DNA of 64,000 nucleotides from an uncultured Alsobacter sp. (GTDB lineage: Bacteria; Pseudomonadota; Alphaproteobacteria; Rhizobiales; Beijerinckiaceae): the NCBI RefSeq assembly GCF_945952055.1, contig NZ_CAMFHB010000008.1, forward strand, positions 1 to 64,000, read 5' to 3'. The number at the start of each line of letters is the position of its first letter. Within the stretch, counting starts at the first letter, position 1. The notes under the pieces were generated by a model. That model ran no database searches, was not told the DNA's origin, and worked only from the letters and a program-made list of their open reading frames with translations. A program made the position numbers and the translations under genes. Of the stretch, positions 1 to 9,190 are shown piece after piece.

Positions 1-936
1 GCCCTGGTCGGCCTGCCCGGGGACGCCGGAGCGCGGGGCGCGCTGGTGGCCGCCGGCTGCGTCGGGCCCGGGTCGCCCGCCTGGCCGGCGCTCGAGACGG
101 CGCTGGTCGCGGTCATCGCAGCCGGATCCCTGACCGCGCGCCTGCGCGAGGATGCAGGGCGCATCCTGTCGCGGCACGGCGACCCGCGCGACCTCGACGC
201 CCTCGTGCCGGTGCCGGGCGGCTCCTTCACGATGGGGGCGCCCGCGCCCGCCAACTCCGCCCCGCCGCACCGGGCGACGGTCGGCCCGTTCCGCATGGGC
301 CGCTTTCCGGTGACCAACGGGCAGTTCGAACGCTTCGTCGCGGAGACCGGGCGGGCGTGGCGCAGTCCCGAACGCGGCAAGCCCGACCGACGCAGCGCAC
401 CGGCGACCGATCTCACCTGGCGCGACGCGCGAGCCTATTGCGCCTGGCTGACCGACCGCTGGCGGGCGGAAGGCCGGATCGGAGCGGGCGAGACGGTGCG
501 CCTTCCCACCGAGCCCGAATGGGAACGCGCCGCGCGCGGCGACCAGACCGGAACCGACGGCGCGGTGGTGTATCCCTGGGCGGGGCCCTGGAACCCGGAC
601 GCCGTGAACGGCGACGAGACGGGGTTCAACGACACCTGCACCGTGGGGATCTTCCCGGCGGGACGGGCGCCCTATGGCTGCCTCGACATGGCCGGCCAGG
701 TCTGGGAGTGGGTGAGCACGTTGTGGGGCGAGGACATGGGCAAGCCCTCCTTCGCCTATCCCTATCGCGATGATGGGCGCGAGGACGCCGACGCGGGCCC
801 CACGATCCGGCGTGGACTGCGCGGGGGCTGCTTTTCGAGCGGGCCGCCCAAGGCCTGCTGCACCTACCGCGGCAGCCTGGAGCCTGACGGGTTCTGGCGC
901 GGCAACGGGTTCAGGATCGTGGTTGCAGGCCCTTGA
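1..936 (+). CDS. SUMF1/formylglycine-generating-enzyme-like protein (5' partial)
   Basis: The frame is open from base 1, so the gene probably begins outside the window; a GTG at 46 would give 296 residues but has no clear ribosome site. The first ~65 residues are Ala/Leu-rich and helical. The rest is an FGE-sulfatase (SUMF1) domain, with family landmarks VPGGSFTMG, MGRFPVTNGQFERF, RLPTEPEWERAARG, DMAGQVWEWV, RGGCF and a C-terminal NGFRIV. True FGEs oxidise a sulfatase cysteine to formylglycine; many bacterial SUMF1 proteins instead act on other substrates or only bind ligands. The end has a CCTYR cluster near the position of the catalytic cysteines, but I cannot confirm the full catalytic pair. 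No sulfatase gene is nearby, so the substrate is unknown. Confidence 0.8.
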   Translation, partial: ALVGLPGDAGARGALVAAGCVGPGSPAWPALETALVAVIAAGSLTARLREDAGRILSRHGDPRDLDALVPVPGGSFTMGAPAPANSAPPHRATVGPFRMGRFPVTNGQFERFVAETGRAWRSPERGKPDRRSAPATDLTWRDARAYCAWLTDRWRAEGRIGAGETVRLPTEPEWERAARGDQTGTDGAVVYPWAGPWNPDAVNGDETGFNDTCTVGIFPAGRAPYGCLDMAGQVWEWVSTLWGEDMGKPSFAYPYRDDGREDADAGPTIRRGLRGGCFSSGPPKACCTYRGSLEPDGFWRGNGFRIVVAGP

Positions 937-1121
937 ACGGCGAGCCGCCGAGCCCGGAAGCGGGCCGTCGACCGTCGGGATCACGTCCCGAAAACAGCAG
1001 GTTTGCGAAACCGTTCGCTAACAATGACCGCAAGTGGGCTTCGGGTAAACGCAGTGGTTAACCTCGCAGCAGGCGTGCTCGTCTAGGTTACATTCACCTG
1101 CTTGAAGAGGAGAACCTGCAG

Positions 1122-1286
1122 ATGCTGAAGCGCTTCATGAACGACGAGTCCGGTGCCACCGCCATCGAGTACGGCCTGATCGCTGCGATCATCGCGGTCG
1201 GCCTGATCGCCTCGCTCCAGGCTCTGAAGACCAACCTCGTCACCACGTTCACGAACGTCGGCAACGCGGTCAAGGGCGCCAACTAA
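1122..1286 (+). CDS. Flp family type IVb pilin
   Basis: A 54-residue protein with the full Flp pilin signature: a short positive leader (MLKRFMNDESG), then ATAIEYGLI and a hydrophobic helix. The predicted prepilin peptidase cut is after G11, which puts Glu at +5 and Tyr at +6 as in the family. A purine-rich GAAGAGGAGAA precedes the ATG. Flp pilins polymerise into Tad pili used for surface attachment. No tad/cpa assembly genes lie in the window, so this is either a detached pilin served by a distant tad locus or a pseudopilin-like relic; the intact reading frame and strong terminator argue that it is expressed. Confidence 0.88.
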   Translation: MLKRFMNDESGATAIEYGLIAAIIAVGLIASLQALKTNLVTTFTNVGNAVKGAN

Positions 1287-1310
1287 GCGATTGCCTCGCG
1301 GCCTACTCGC

Positions 1311-1343
1311 AAAAGGGCTCGGCTTCGGCCGGGCCCTTTTTTT
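1311..1343 (+). terminator. Intrinsic terminator of the Flp pilin gene
   Basis: An 11-bp stem (1313-1323 with 1328-1338, one G-T wobble) closed by a TTCG tetraloop and followed by a run of seven T. It lies 25 bp after the pilin stop codon. Confidence 0.9.
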
Positions 1344-1397
1344 GTTCCGCCCCGTCGCCCGGCAGCGCGCTTCACAGGCCCCGCGGCCGCTGCTAAT

Positions 1398-1413
1398 CTA
1401 TCGATATCGATCT
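1398..1413. promoter_or_regulatory. Candidate operator palindrome upstream of the Rieske gene
   Basis: CTATCGATATCGATCT contains the self-complementary core ATCGATATCGAT, 29 bp upstream of the Rieske start codon. A nearly identical core occurs upstream of the ABC substrate-binding gene at 8067-8086. That duplication is the evidence for a binding site; the regulator is not in the window. Confidence 0.5.
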
Positions 1414-1441
1414 AAAAACGATCTCGACGGGGAAACGGGCC

Positions 1442-2593
1442 ATGGACAACAAGGCGGTCGCACGCGAACTGGTCAGGCGCGCCCTGGAACGGCAGTCGGT
1501 CCGCTCCACCGACCAGGCCGAGGCTCCGATGCCGCTGCCGGTGTCGGCCTATCTCGATCCCTACCGCTACCGGCACGAGATCGACCGCATCTTCAAGCGC
1601 CTGCCACTGGCGCTGGCGCTGTCCATCGAGATCAAGGAGCCGGGCTCGTTCCGGACCATGGAGATTCTCGGCGTGCCGGTGCTCATCACCCGCGCCGACG
1701 ACGGCAAGGCCCGCGCCTTCATCAACACCTGCCGTCACCGTGGCGCGCCCGTGTGCGAGGAGAAGCACGGCAAGTCGGACCGCTTCGTCTGCCGCTACCA
1801 CGCCTGGTCCTACGACCACTGCGGCAAGCTCGTCGGTATGTATGGCCAGTCGACCTTCGGCGACATCGACCGCAGCGCCTTCGGCCTCACGCCCCTGCCC
1901 TGCGCCGAGCGCTGTGGCCTCGTCTGGGTGGGCCTGCGCCCGGACGTGCAGTTCGACATCGACGAGTGGCTGGGCGACTTCGCCGAGCAGCTGAACAGCC
2001 TGAAGCTCACCGAGTGGTACATCTACACCCAGCGCGAGCTCGAGGGGCCGGGCTGGAAGGTGGCCTGGGACGGCTATCTCGAGAGCTACCACCACAACAC
2101 GCTGCACGCGAACACGGTGGGCAAGTTCACCATCGGCAACCTGATGCTGCACGACACCTACGGGCCTCACCAGCGCATCACCTTCGGCCGCAAGTCACTC
2201 ATGGACATCATGGGCAAGCCCGAGAGCGAGTGGGGCGACCCGGAGGAGCACGTCCGGCTCATCCACTCCGGCTTCCCCAACCTGTCGATCTCCGGGATCC
2301 TCGGAGACCATGCGCTGGTGAGCCAGGTGTTCCCGACGGATCGCCCCGACCGCACCATCACCCGCCAGACCGTGCTCGCGGCGCGCGAGCCCAAGACCGA
2401 CGCCGAGAAGGCCGCCACCGAAGGCTTCAGCCAGGTGACACTGACGGCGGTGAAGGACGAGGACTATGAGATCGGGCTCAAGATTCAGAAGGGCCTGGAG
2501 TCGGGCGGAAACCGCGAGTTCGTGTTCGGGCGGAACGAGCCGGCGCTCCAGCATTACCACAAGTGGGTGGCGAGGCTTTCGGCGGTGGATTGA
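1442..2593 (+). CDS. Rieske-type aromatic ring-hydroxylating oxygenase, alpha subunit
   Basis: 383 residues. The N-terminal Rieske [2Fe-2S] domain has C97-x-H99 (CRHRG) and C117-x2-H120 (CRYHAW). The catalytic domain has the mononuclear-iron motif ESYHHNTLH near residues 215-222, giving the HxxxxH spacing of alpha subunits. Such enzymes insert oxygen into aromatic or related substrates using electrons from a reductase. No ferredoxin or reductase gene is adjacent, so partners are encoded elsewhere. The neighbouring minus-strand NTF2-like protein could serve as a small beta-like subunit, and the livMHFG-type importer could bring in the substrate. A palindrome lies just upstream and a terminator downstream. 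The substrate cannot be predicted from sequence alone. Confidence 0.9.
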   Translation: MDNKAVARELVRRALERQSVRSTDQAEAPMPLPVSAYLDPYRYRHEIDRIFKRLPLALALSIEIKEPGSFRTMEILGVPVLITRADDGKARAFINTCRHRGAPVCEEKHGKSDRFVCRYHAWSYDHCGKLVGMYGQSTFGDIDRSAFGLTPLPCAERCGLVWVGLRPDVQFDIDEWLGDFAEQLNSLKLTEWYIYTQRELEGPGWKVAWDGYLESYHHNTLHANTVGKFTIGNLMLHDTYGPHQRITFGRKSLMDIMGKPESEWGDPEEHVRLIHSGFPNLSISGILGDHALVSQVFPTDRPDRTITRQTVLAAREPKTDAEKAATEGFSQVTLTAVKDEDYEIGLKIQKGLESGGNREFVFGRNEPALQHYHKWVARLSAVD

Positions 2594-2651
2594 GCGGCTG
2601 GGGGTTGGTGCGTCCTTCGACTCGGCCCTTCGGGCCGGCTCAGGATGAGGA

Positions 2652-2682
2652 CCTTTGTTGTTGAACACAAAGGGACTTTTTT
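2652..2682 (+). terminator. Intrinsic terminator downstream of the Rieske gene
   Basis: CCTTTGT (2652-2658) pairs with ACAAAGG (2667-2673) across an 8-nt loop and is followed by GAC and six T. It follows a short dispersed repeat (about 2611-2650, with the arms GGCCC and GGGCC) of a type common after genes in Rhizobiales. Confidence 0.7.
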
Positions 2683-2690
2683 CTCCAGCC

Positions 2691-2796
2691 ACCTCTCAGC
2701 CGTCCTGCCCGGGCTTGGCCCGGGCATCCACGACTTTGCCGGGACCATGCTGAAGTCGTGGATGGCCGGGCCAAGCCCGGCCAGGACGCGGAGAGG
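2691..2796. repeat. REP-like dispersed inverted repeat, copy 1
   Basis: An imperfect large palindrome starting CCTCTCAGCCGTCCTG and ending CAGGACGCGGAGAGG, with internal CCCGGGC and GCCCGG blocks and the words CATCCACGACTTTGCCGGG and AAGTCGTGGATG. The same word set recurs at 13644-13760 and in shortened form at 9122-9167. It is an intergenic non-coding element of the kind scattered through Rhizobiales genomes. Confidence 0.8.
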
Positions 2797-2838
2797 GTGT
2801 CGCAAGCTGGACCGGAGGCTCGTGCCGGCACCAACCGC

Positions 2839-3414
2839 TTACCTCTTCGCCGCCGACCGCCCATGCGCCCGGTCGAAATCCTTCCACGCCGCCAGCGTCT
2901 CCGGGTAATCGGCCTTCCGCCGCTCGGCCCCCACCGCCAGACGGTGCTCGTTGTTGAGGGCCGAGCCGTACTCGGTCACCGGCACGTAGTAGAGGAAGTG
3001 GATCGTCCGTTTGGCGAAGAGCCAGCGGCCCGCCTCGCGCCGGTAGACGTCCTCGTATTTCATCGCGGCGATGCTGACGACGTTGTTGGGCGTGGTCTCG
3101 GCGTGGGAGAGGACGAGGCCCGTGGCGCGGTCGGGGTCGGCGTCGTCGAAGGCGACCATGCGGTCGTGGGTCCAGTGGAAGGCCGGGCCGCGCACGTCGA
3201 AGAGCTTCACGAACATGGCGGCGATGGCGTCGCGCCCCTTGCCGACGAGGAGCCCGCTCGGCGAGGCGAACTCGGCATCGGCCGTGAAGAGGCTCGTCAG
3301 GCGTGGCATGTCGTGCTCGTCGCAGGCGATGGCATAGGCCGTCACCAGCTCGCCGATCTCGGCGCGGGCCTCGAGCCGGTCGATGCGGCGCAGAAGATCC
3401 TGGTCGTTCGCCAT
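2839..3414 (-). CDS. Nuclear transport factor 2 / SnoaL-like protein
   Basis: 191 residues from the ATG at 3414, chosen because GGAGGA sits 6 nt upstream; a further upstream ATG lacks a site. The protein begins with a helix (DLLRRIDRLEARAEIGELVTAYAIACDEHD) typical of the NTF2/SnoaL cone fold and continues with LFTADAEF, HWTHDRMVAFDD and YEDVYRREAGRWLFAKRTIHF. The family covers small-molecule isomerases, dehydratases and beta subunits of ring-hydroxylating oxygenases. It sits downstream of livM in the same direction (14-bp gap), and a Rieske alpha-subunit gene converges on it. A role in the same catabolic route, possibly as a beta-like partner, is inference. Confidence 0.8.
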   Translation of the reverse strand: MANDQDLLRRIDRLEARAEIGELVTAYAIACDEHDMPRLTSLFTADAEFASPSGLLVGKGRDAIAAMFVKLFDVRGPAFHWTHDRMVAFDDADPDRATGLVLSHAETTPNNVVSIAAMKYEDVYRREAGRWLFAKRTIHFLYYVPVTEYGSALNNEHRLAVGAERRKADYPETLAAWKDFDRAHGRSAAKR

Positions 3415-3428
3415 GGCGTGTCCTCCGA

Positions 3429-4397
3429 TCACCTGGTCTTGCGGGCGAAGAGCCCGGACAGGGTTCCCACGACGCCGCTGCGCAGCAGCAGCACGAAGCC
3501 GACGAAGAGCGCGCCCTGGATGGCCTGGACCCAGGCCCCCGTCTTGGCGAGCGCGTCGAACATGGTCATCAGCACGGCGGCCCCGACGATGGGGCCGAGC
3601 GCGGTGCCGATGCCGCCGATGAGCACGGCGAGCAGCACCTCGCCCGACATCGAGAAGTGCACGTCGCCGAGATTGGCGAGCTGCAGCACGATGGCCTTGG
3701 TCGCCCCGGCGAGCCCGGAGATCGCGGCCGAAAGCGTGAAGGCGAGGAGCTTGAAGCGGCGCGTGTCGTAGCCCAGCGAGACGGCCCGGGGCTCGTTGTC
3801 GCGGATGGCCGTGAGAACCTCGCCGAAGGGGGAGTTCACGGCGCGGTTCACGATGGCGAAGCCCGCGAGGAAGATGACGAGCGTGACGACGTACATGCTC
3901 GTGTTGTCGGCCAGGCTGATGACGCCGAAGAGTTTTCCGCGCGGCCCCGTCTGGATGCCGTCCTCGCCCATGCTCCAGGGCGCCTGCACCAAGTAGAAGT
4001 AGACGACCTGGGCGAGCGCCAGCGTGATCATCGCGAAATAGAGGCCCGTCCGCTTGATCGCGAGCCAGCCGATGACGGCCCCCAGCGCGGCCGCCGCCGC
4101 CGTGCCGGCCAGGATGCCGAGCTCGGGCGTCAGGCCGACCACCGTGACGAGATGCGCGCAGACATAGGACGCCAGGCCGAAGAAGGCGGCGTGGCCGAAG
4201 GCGAGCAGCCCGAGATAGCCGAAGAGCAGGTTGTAGGCGCAGGCGAAGAGCCCGAAATACAGGATCTTCATCGCCAGCGTCGGGTAGACGACGAGCGGCA
4301 GCAGCGCCCCCGCCGCCGCCAGGCCGACGAGGTAGGCCAGTTCGCGGGCCCGCGGCGAGGCGAGCCAGGCCGGCGTGGAGGACGGTTTCCCGCTCAT
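3429..4397 (-). CDS. livM: Branched-chain-type ABC transporter permease LivM
   Basis: 322 residues with about nine or ten hydrophobic helices. The family word YNLLFGYLGLLAFGHAAFFGLASYV falls in the expected N-terminal region and AIRDNEPRAVSLGYDTRRFKLLAFTLSA in the middle loop. It forms the inner-membrane channel together with LivH. Its ATG overlaps the livH stop by four bases, indicating coupled translation. In this genomic setting (Rieske oxygenase, CMD-like protein) the system more likely carries an aromatic acid or similar carboxylate than branched-chain amino acids; the LivMH family is known for both. Confidence 0.93.
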   Translation of the reverse strand: MSGKPSSTPAWLASPRARELAYLVGLAAAGALLPLVVYPTLAMKILYFGLFACAYNLLFGYLGLLAFGHAAFFGLASYVCAHLVTVVGLTPELGILAGTAAAAALGAVIGWLAIKRTGLYFAMITLALAQVVYFYLVQAPWSMGEDGIQTGPRGKLFGVISLADNTSMYVVTLVIFLAGFAIVNRAVNSPFGEVLTAIRDNEPRAVSLGYDTRRFKLLAFTLSAAISGLAGATKAIVLQLANLGDVHFSMSGEVLLAVLIGGIGTALGPIVGAAVLMTMFDALAKTGAWVQAIQGALFVGFVLLLRSGVVGTLSGLFARKTR

Positions 4398-5317
4398 GTG
4401 CGCCCCATCAGGCCCTGCGGCCGCGCGAGCAGGATCAGCGCCATGAACACGAAGATCACCGTGGTGGAGCCCGGCGGGTAGACCACCTTGGTGAGCCCCT
4501 CGATGAGCCCCAGCAGGAAGCCGCTGACGATGGAGCCGAGGATCGAGCCCATGCCGCCGATGACGACCACGGCGAATACGATGATGATGAGGTTCTGCCC
4601 CATCTGCGGGCTCACCTGGTAGATCGGCGCGGCCATGACGCCGGCGAGCCCCGCGAGCGCCACGCCGAGCGCGTAGGTGAGCATCAGCATGCGCGGCACG
4701 TCGATGCCGAAGGCCTGCACCAGCTCCGGGTTTTCCGTGGCGGCGCGCAGATAGGCGCCGAGGCGGGTCCGCTCGATCAGGAGCCAGGTGCCGAAGCAGA
4801 TGATGATCGACGCGACGATGACCCAGGCCCGGTAGTAGGGCAGGAACATGAAGCCGAGATTGAACGTGCCCTGGAACTCCTTCGGCGTGCCGTAGGGCAG
4901 CCCCGCCGAGCCGAAGCGCACGTGCAAGAGGCCCTCCACCATCATGGCGAGGCCGATGGTGAGCAGGAAGCCGTAGGCGTGGTCGAGGTCGTAGACCCGG
5001 CGGATGAAGATCCGCTCGGTGGCCATGCCGACGACGCCGACGATGACCGGCGCCAGGATCAGCGAGGGCCAGTAGCCGATGGACGGCAGGCCGCTGCCGG
5101 GAAAGAGCTCGGGCAGGTTCAGAAGCGCCCAGGCGACGAAGGCGCCCAGCATGTACTGCGCCCCGTGGGCGAAGTTGGCGATGCGCAGCATGCCGAAGAT
5201 CACTGCCACGCCGAGGCTGAGCATGGCGTAGAACGAGCCGTTGATGAGCCCGATGAGCAGCTGCCCGAAGACGGCGGCCGAGTTGTAGGTCTTGCCCAGG
5301 ATCTCGATCGTGAACAC
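4394..5317 (-). CDS. livH: Branched-chain-type ABC transporter permease LivH
   Basis: 307 residues, hydrophobic throughout. Landmarks are GLINGSFYAMLSLGVAVIFGMLRIANFAHG near the N-terminus, AATENPELVQAFGIDVPRM in the cytoplasmic loop and VFAVVVIGGMGSILGS near the C-terminus, all typical of LivH. It pairs with LivM as the membrane channel and follows livF after a 3-bp gap. The order F-H-M on the minus strand, with G and the binding protein upstream, makes a complete importer operon. Confidence 0.93.
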   Translation of the reverse strand: MFTIEILGKTYNSAAVFGQLLIGLINGSFYAMLSLGVAVIFGMLRIANFAHGAQYMLGAFVAWALLNLPELFPGSGLPSIGYWPSLILAPVIVGVVGMATERIFIRRVYDLDHAYGFLLTIGLAMMVEGLLHVRFGSAGLPYGTPKEFQGTFNLGFMFLPYYRAWVIVASIIICFGTWLLIERTRLGAYLRAATENPELVQAFGIDVPRMLMLTYALGVALAGLAGVMAAPIYQVSPQMGQNLIIIVFAVVVIGGMGSILGSIVSGFLLGLIEGLTKVVYPPGSTTVIFVFMALILLARPQGLMGRT

Positions 5318-5320
5318 CGG

Positions 5321-6023
<703 letters not shown>

Positions 6024-6031
<8 letters not shown>

Positions 6032-6785
6032 GGCCGGTCCCCATGTAGGCGTCGATCACGGCCGGGTTGTTGGCAATGTCGGCATAGCGGCCGGCGGCGA
6101 GCTGCTGGCCGTGCATCAGCACCGTGATCGTGTCGGACAGCGTTTCGACGACCGAGAGATTGTGCTCGACCATCAGCACCGTGCGGCTCTTCGCCACGGT
6201 GCGGATGAGCTCGGTGATGCGGGCGATGTCCTCCTGCCCGAGACCGGCCATGGGTTCGTCGAGCATCAGGAGCTCGGGGTCCAGCGCCAGGGTCGTGGCG
6301 ATCTCCAGCGCCCGCTTGCGGCCATAGGGCAATTCGGCGGCGGGCACGTCGGCGGCGTCGGAGAGACCGACCTGGTCGAGCAGCGCCTCGGCCTGGTCGT
6401 TCAGCCGGTCGAGCCAGGCCGACGACATCCAGAACCGGTAGGACACGCCGGTCGGCCGCTGCAGGGCCATGCGCACGTTGTCGCGCGCGCTCTTGCGGCC
6501 GAAGACGGCGGAGATCTGGAACGAGCGCACCATGCCGAGGCGTGCGACGTCCCATGGTCCGAGCCCGGTGATGTCGCGCCCCTTGAACACGATGCGGCCG
6601 CGGGTGGGCGGCAGCACCTTGGTGAGCAGGTTGAAGACGGTCGTCTTGCCGGCCCCGTTGGGGCCGATGAGGGCGTGGACGGTGCCGCGGTGGACGGTGA
6701 GATCCAGCCCCCGCACGGCGGTGAAGCCGCCGAACTGCTTCGACAGTCCGGAGGCCTCCAGAATGATCCCGGCGGATGACGTCAT
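6024..6785 (-). CDS. livG: ABC transporter ATPase LivG
   Basis: 253 residues. It has SKQFGGFTAVRGLDL, Walker A GPNGAGKTT, a LivG-type RSFQISAVF insertion, Walker B LLMLDEPMAGL and a C-terminal AAGRYADIANNPAVIDAYMG stretch that ends LivG proteins. The usual LSGGQ signature is degenerate here: the equivalent segment reads AELPYGRKRALEIATTL, which is the normal LivG variant. The gene lies 36 bp downstream of the binding-protein gene. Confidence 0.94.
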
Positions 6786-6821
6786 CGCGAGCCTTCGCCG
6801 GTTACCTGCAAGTCCCGATGG

Positions 6822-8021
6822 TCAGAGCTTGCAGCCGCTCTGATCGACCGGCAAGGGCGCACCCTGCTCCAGCGTCAGCTCGCGAGCCACCTTCAGGAGG
6901 TCCCACGGGCCCTTGCTCTCGGCCGGGCTCTTCACCTCGAAGACGTAGCGCTGCTTCACCACGCTGCCGTTCTCGCGCACCCGCCCGTCCTTGGTGTTGA
7001 AGTAGTTGATCGGCAGGGAGCGGACCTTGGCCATCACGGCGTCGCTGTCCGTGGTGCCGGCGGCCTTCACCGCGGCGAGGTAGTGCATGACCGAGGTGTA
7101 GACGTTGATCTGCTGCGGGGTCGGCGGCTTCTTGATCTTTTCCTCGAAGCGCTTGGAGAAGGCGCGCAGGTCGTCGGAGAGATCCCAGTAGGCCGAGTCC
7201 ACGAAGGTCACGCCCTGCGCGACCTCGAGGCCCAGCGCCTTCACGTCGGTGACGAACATGGCCGGGGCCACGATCTTCTTGCCCTGCTTGACGAGGCCGA
7301 ACTCGGCGAGCTGCTTGATGGCGTTGACGGTGTCGAGGCCGCCGGACGAGAGCGCGATCACCTTGGCCCCGGAGGCCTGGGCCTGCACGACGGCCGAGGC
7401 GAAGTCGGTGCTGCCCATGGGGAACAGCGCCTCGCCCAGGAACTTGCCGCCGTTCTTCTCGATCAGCGCCTTGAGCTGGTTCGCCATCTCGCGCGTGCCG
7501 GAATAGTCGGCGGTGATGTGGAACCAGGTGTCGCCGCCGGCCGCCACGACGCCGGCCGCGACGCCGTTCGTCTGGATGTGCGTGTCGGTGGACCAGTGCA
7601 CGGCCCAGGGCGAGCAGTACTGGCCGGTGAGCGAGGACGCGCCCGTCATCTGCCAGTTGATCTTCTTGCGCTCCTTGGCGACGCCCTGCACCGCGATGGC
7701 GACCGCCGTGTTCACGATGTCGAAGATCGCGTCGACCTTCTCCTGGTCGTACCACTGGCGCGCGATGGAGGAGCCCACGTCCACCTTGTTCTGGTGGTTG
7801 GCGCCCACGACCTCGATCTTGACGCCGGGCATCAGCTTCTGGCTGTCGGCGGCGGCCAGCTCGGCGGCGTGCAGCGAGCCGGGGCCATAGGCGTCGGCGA
7901 GCGGTCCGCTCATGTCCGACAGGACGCCGATCTTCACCTGCGTCAGGGGGGTCTGGGCCATCGCCGGCGCGCAGGCCAGCGCCAGCATCGCGGCGCCTGC
8001 GAGCATTGCTCTCATCAGCAT
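6822..8021 (-). CDS. Periplasmic substrate-binding protein of the Liv-type ABC transporter
   Basis: 399 residues from the ATG at 8021, which follows GAGGAG at good spacing. A signal peptide (positive start, LAGAAMLALACAPA, cleavage after AMAQ) precedes a type I periplasmic binding fold beginning VKIGVLSDMSGPLADAYG. These proteins capture the substrate in the periplasm and deliver it to LivHM. The closest type by these motifs is the LivK-like group that often binds aromatic or other carboxylates. First gene of the operon, with an operator-like palindrome about 46 bp upstream of the start. Confidence 0.9.
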   Translation of the reverse strand: MLMRAMLAGAAMLALACAPAMAQTPLTQVKIGVLSDMSGPLADAYGPGSLHAAELAAADSQKLMPGVKIEVVGANHQNKVDVGSSIARQWYDQEKVDAIFDIVNTAVAIAVQGVAKERKKINWQMTGASSLTGQYCSPWAVHWSTDTHIQTNGVAAGVVAAGGDTWFHITADYSGTREMANQLKALIEKNGGKFLGEALFPMGSTDFASAVVQAQASGAKVIALSSGGLDTVNAIKQLAEFGLVKQGKKIVAPAMFVTDVKALGLEVAQGVTFVDSAYWDLSDDLRAFSKRFEEKIKKPPTPQQINVYTSVMHYLAAVKAAGTTDSDAVMAKVRSLPINYFNTKDGRVRENGSVVKQRYVFEVKSPAESKGPWDLLKVARELTLEQGAPLPVDQSGCKL

Positions 8022-8066
8022 GGTGCGTCTCCTCAGGGGCGCCGCCTCCTGGGTGGGACGGCTTTG

Positions 8067-8086
8067 TATATCGATTTCGATGAGTT
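8067..8086. promoter_or_regulatory. Candidate operator palindrome upstream of the ABC importer operon
   Basis: On the minus strand the site reads AACTCATCGAAATCGATATA. It shares ATCGA(A/T)ATCGAT with the site at 1398-1413 upstream of the Rieske gene. It lies between the divergently transcribed binding-protein gene and the CMD-like gene, so it could control both. The function is inferred only from recurrence and position. Confidence 0.5.
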
Positions 8087-8165
8087 TAATCTGAGCCTCC
8101 GCGGTCGTGCAACAGAGCCGGCTGCGTTTGGAGCCCGCCAGAGGCTCAACTGGGAGTGAGCGACC

Positions 8166-8756
8166 ATGGCCCGCCTGAAGCCCCTCGACCCCTCCGCGTT
8201 CAGCCCCGACCTGCAGGCCTTCCTCGGCCCCGCGGCGCTGGCCGATCCGGCAAAGCTCGGCGTGCTGCGGATCTGGGCGCAGCGTCCGGACATCGCGATC
8301 GCCTACCGCACCTTCATCCAGGCGATTCTCGCCAACGCGGTGCTGCCGCGCCGGCTGATCGAGCTCCTGCGCATCCGCATCGCCTTCCACAACCAGTGCC
8401 GCAGCTGCATGGCGATCCGCTATCGCCCGGGCGTGGAGGAGGGCGTCACCGAGGATCTGGTCTGCGAACTCGCCGCCCCGGAGGAAGCCACCGACCTCAC
8501 CGAACGCGAGCGCGCCGCCCTGCACTACGCCGACCTCGTGGCCACGAACCACCTCGCCATCTCGGACGCGACCTTCGACCGCCTGCGCGAGCACTTCACC
8601 GAGCCCGAGATCGTCGAGCTCGCCATGCACATCGGCTACTGCGTCGGCTTCGGGCGGATCGCGATGTCGTGGGACATGGTCGACGACCTGCCGGACCGCT
8701 TCAAGGACCGCTCCGGGCCGATCACGCCGTGGGGCGGCGACGCGACGGTGGTCTAG
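8166..8756 (+). CDS. Carboxymuconolactone decarboxylase / AhpD-like protein
   Basis: 196 residues. The CxxC of the AhpD-like fold is seen as NQCRSCMAIRYRPGV near residue 80, preceded by RRLIELLRIRIAFHN, and followed by LTERERAALHYADLVATNH and ELAMHIGYCVGFGRI, the standard CMD-family blocks. Members are either decarboxylases in protocatechuate breakdown or thiol-dependent peroxidase partners. The CxxC favours an AhpD-like redox role, whereas the neighbouring Rieske and importer genes favour aromatic catabolism. It is divergent from the importer operon across an operator-like site. Confidence 0.85.
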   Translation: MARLKPLDPSAFSPDLQAFLGPAALADPAKLGVLRIWAQRPDIAIAYRTFIQAILANAVLPRRLIELLRIRIAFHNQCRSCMAIRYRPGVEEGVTEDLVCELAAPEEATDLTERERAALHYADLVATNHLAISDATFDRLREHFTEPEIVELAMHIGYCVGFGRIAMSWDMVDDLPDRFKDRSGPITPWGGDATVV

Positions 8757-8819
8757 TCGCCGGCAGACGAAGGCTTAACCGGCGTTGTCCAGAGTGTCCC
8801 CACACGAGGAGTGGCGGCG

Positions 8820-9098
8820 ATGCGGCGGATCGAGATCGGAGAGGGGCTGGAACTCGGCTTTCCCGGGCGCTCGAAGGATTTTCGCGAAGGCGTCGAGATC
8901 GGCCTGCTGGCGGCCGCGCTGATCTACGGTGCGCCGAGCGTGACGCTCGCGGTCAGCGTGCGGGCGATCCCGCAGGCCTCCGAACTTGCCCGCAAGCTCG
9001 GTTATTCCATGACCCGCGCCCCGAACCAGACCCCGGAGCCCGATGCCATCCAGTTCGTGTTCAAGGATACGAAGCGGCTGCGGGTGGTGAAGGGGTAG
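8820..9098 (+). CDS. Conserved hypothetical protein
   Basis: 92 residues from the ATG at 8820, which has AGGAG 8 nt upstream; a GTG at 8811 would overlap that site. The sequence (MRRIEIGEGLELGFPGRSKDF, LLAAALIYGAPSV, ASELARKLGYSM) has no signal peptide or membrane segment and no motif I can name. It stands alone between the CMD gene and a repeat, so context gives no clue. Confidence 0.7.
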   Translation: MRRIEIGEGLELGFPGRSKDFREGVEIGLLAAALIYGAPSVTLAVSVRAIPQASELARKLGYSMTRAPNQTPEPDAIQFVFKDTKRLRVVKG

Positions 9099-9121
9099 GC
9101 TTCCCCCTTTCGACGCTCCAT

Positions 9122-9167
9122 CTCTCCGCGTCATCCCCGGGCCAAGCCCGGGCATGACGGTGGAGAG
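9122..9167. repeat. REP-like dispersed inverted repeat, short copy
   Basis: A 46-bp palindrome with the arms CGTCAT/ATGACG and CCCGGG(C)/(G)CCCGGG, flanked by CTCTCC and GGAGAG. It is a shortened relative of the copies at 2691 and 13644. It lies between convergent genes and could also act as a transcript end. Confidence 0.8.
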
Positions 9168-9190
9168 GTTGAGCCTTTGAAAAGAAACAC

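Noticed and set aside
1291-2469. 392-residue frame over the Rieske gene
   Set aside because: Out of frame with the Rieske motifs, Arg/His/Pro-rich and without a start signal; the 1442-2593 frame explains the region.
3303-4481. Long plus-strand open frame opposite livM
   Set aside because: It is a GC-driven shadow rich in Arg, Gly and Asp. The minus strand encodes a clear membrane permease with family motifs.
6822-8630. 602-residue extension of the binding protein
   Set aside because: The upstream part reads through the divergent CMD gene. A signal peptide and ribosome site place the real start at 8021.
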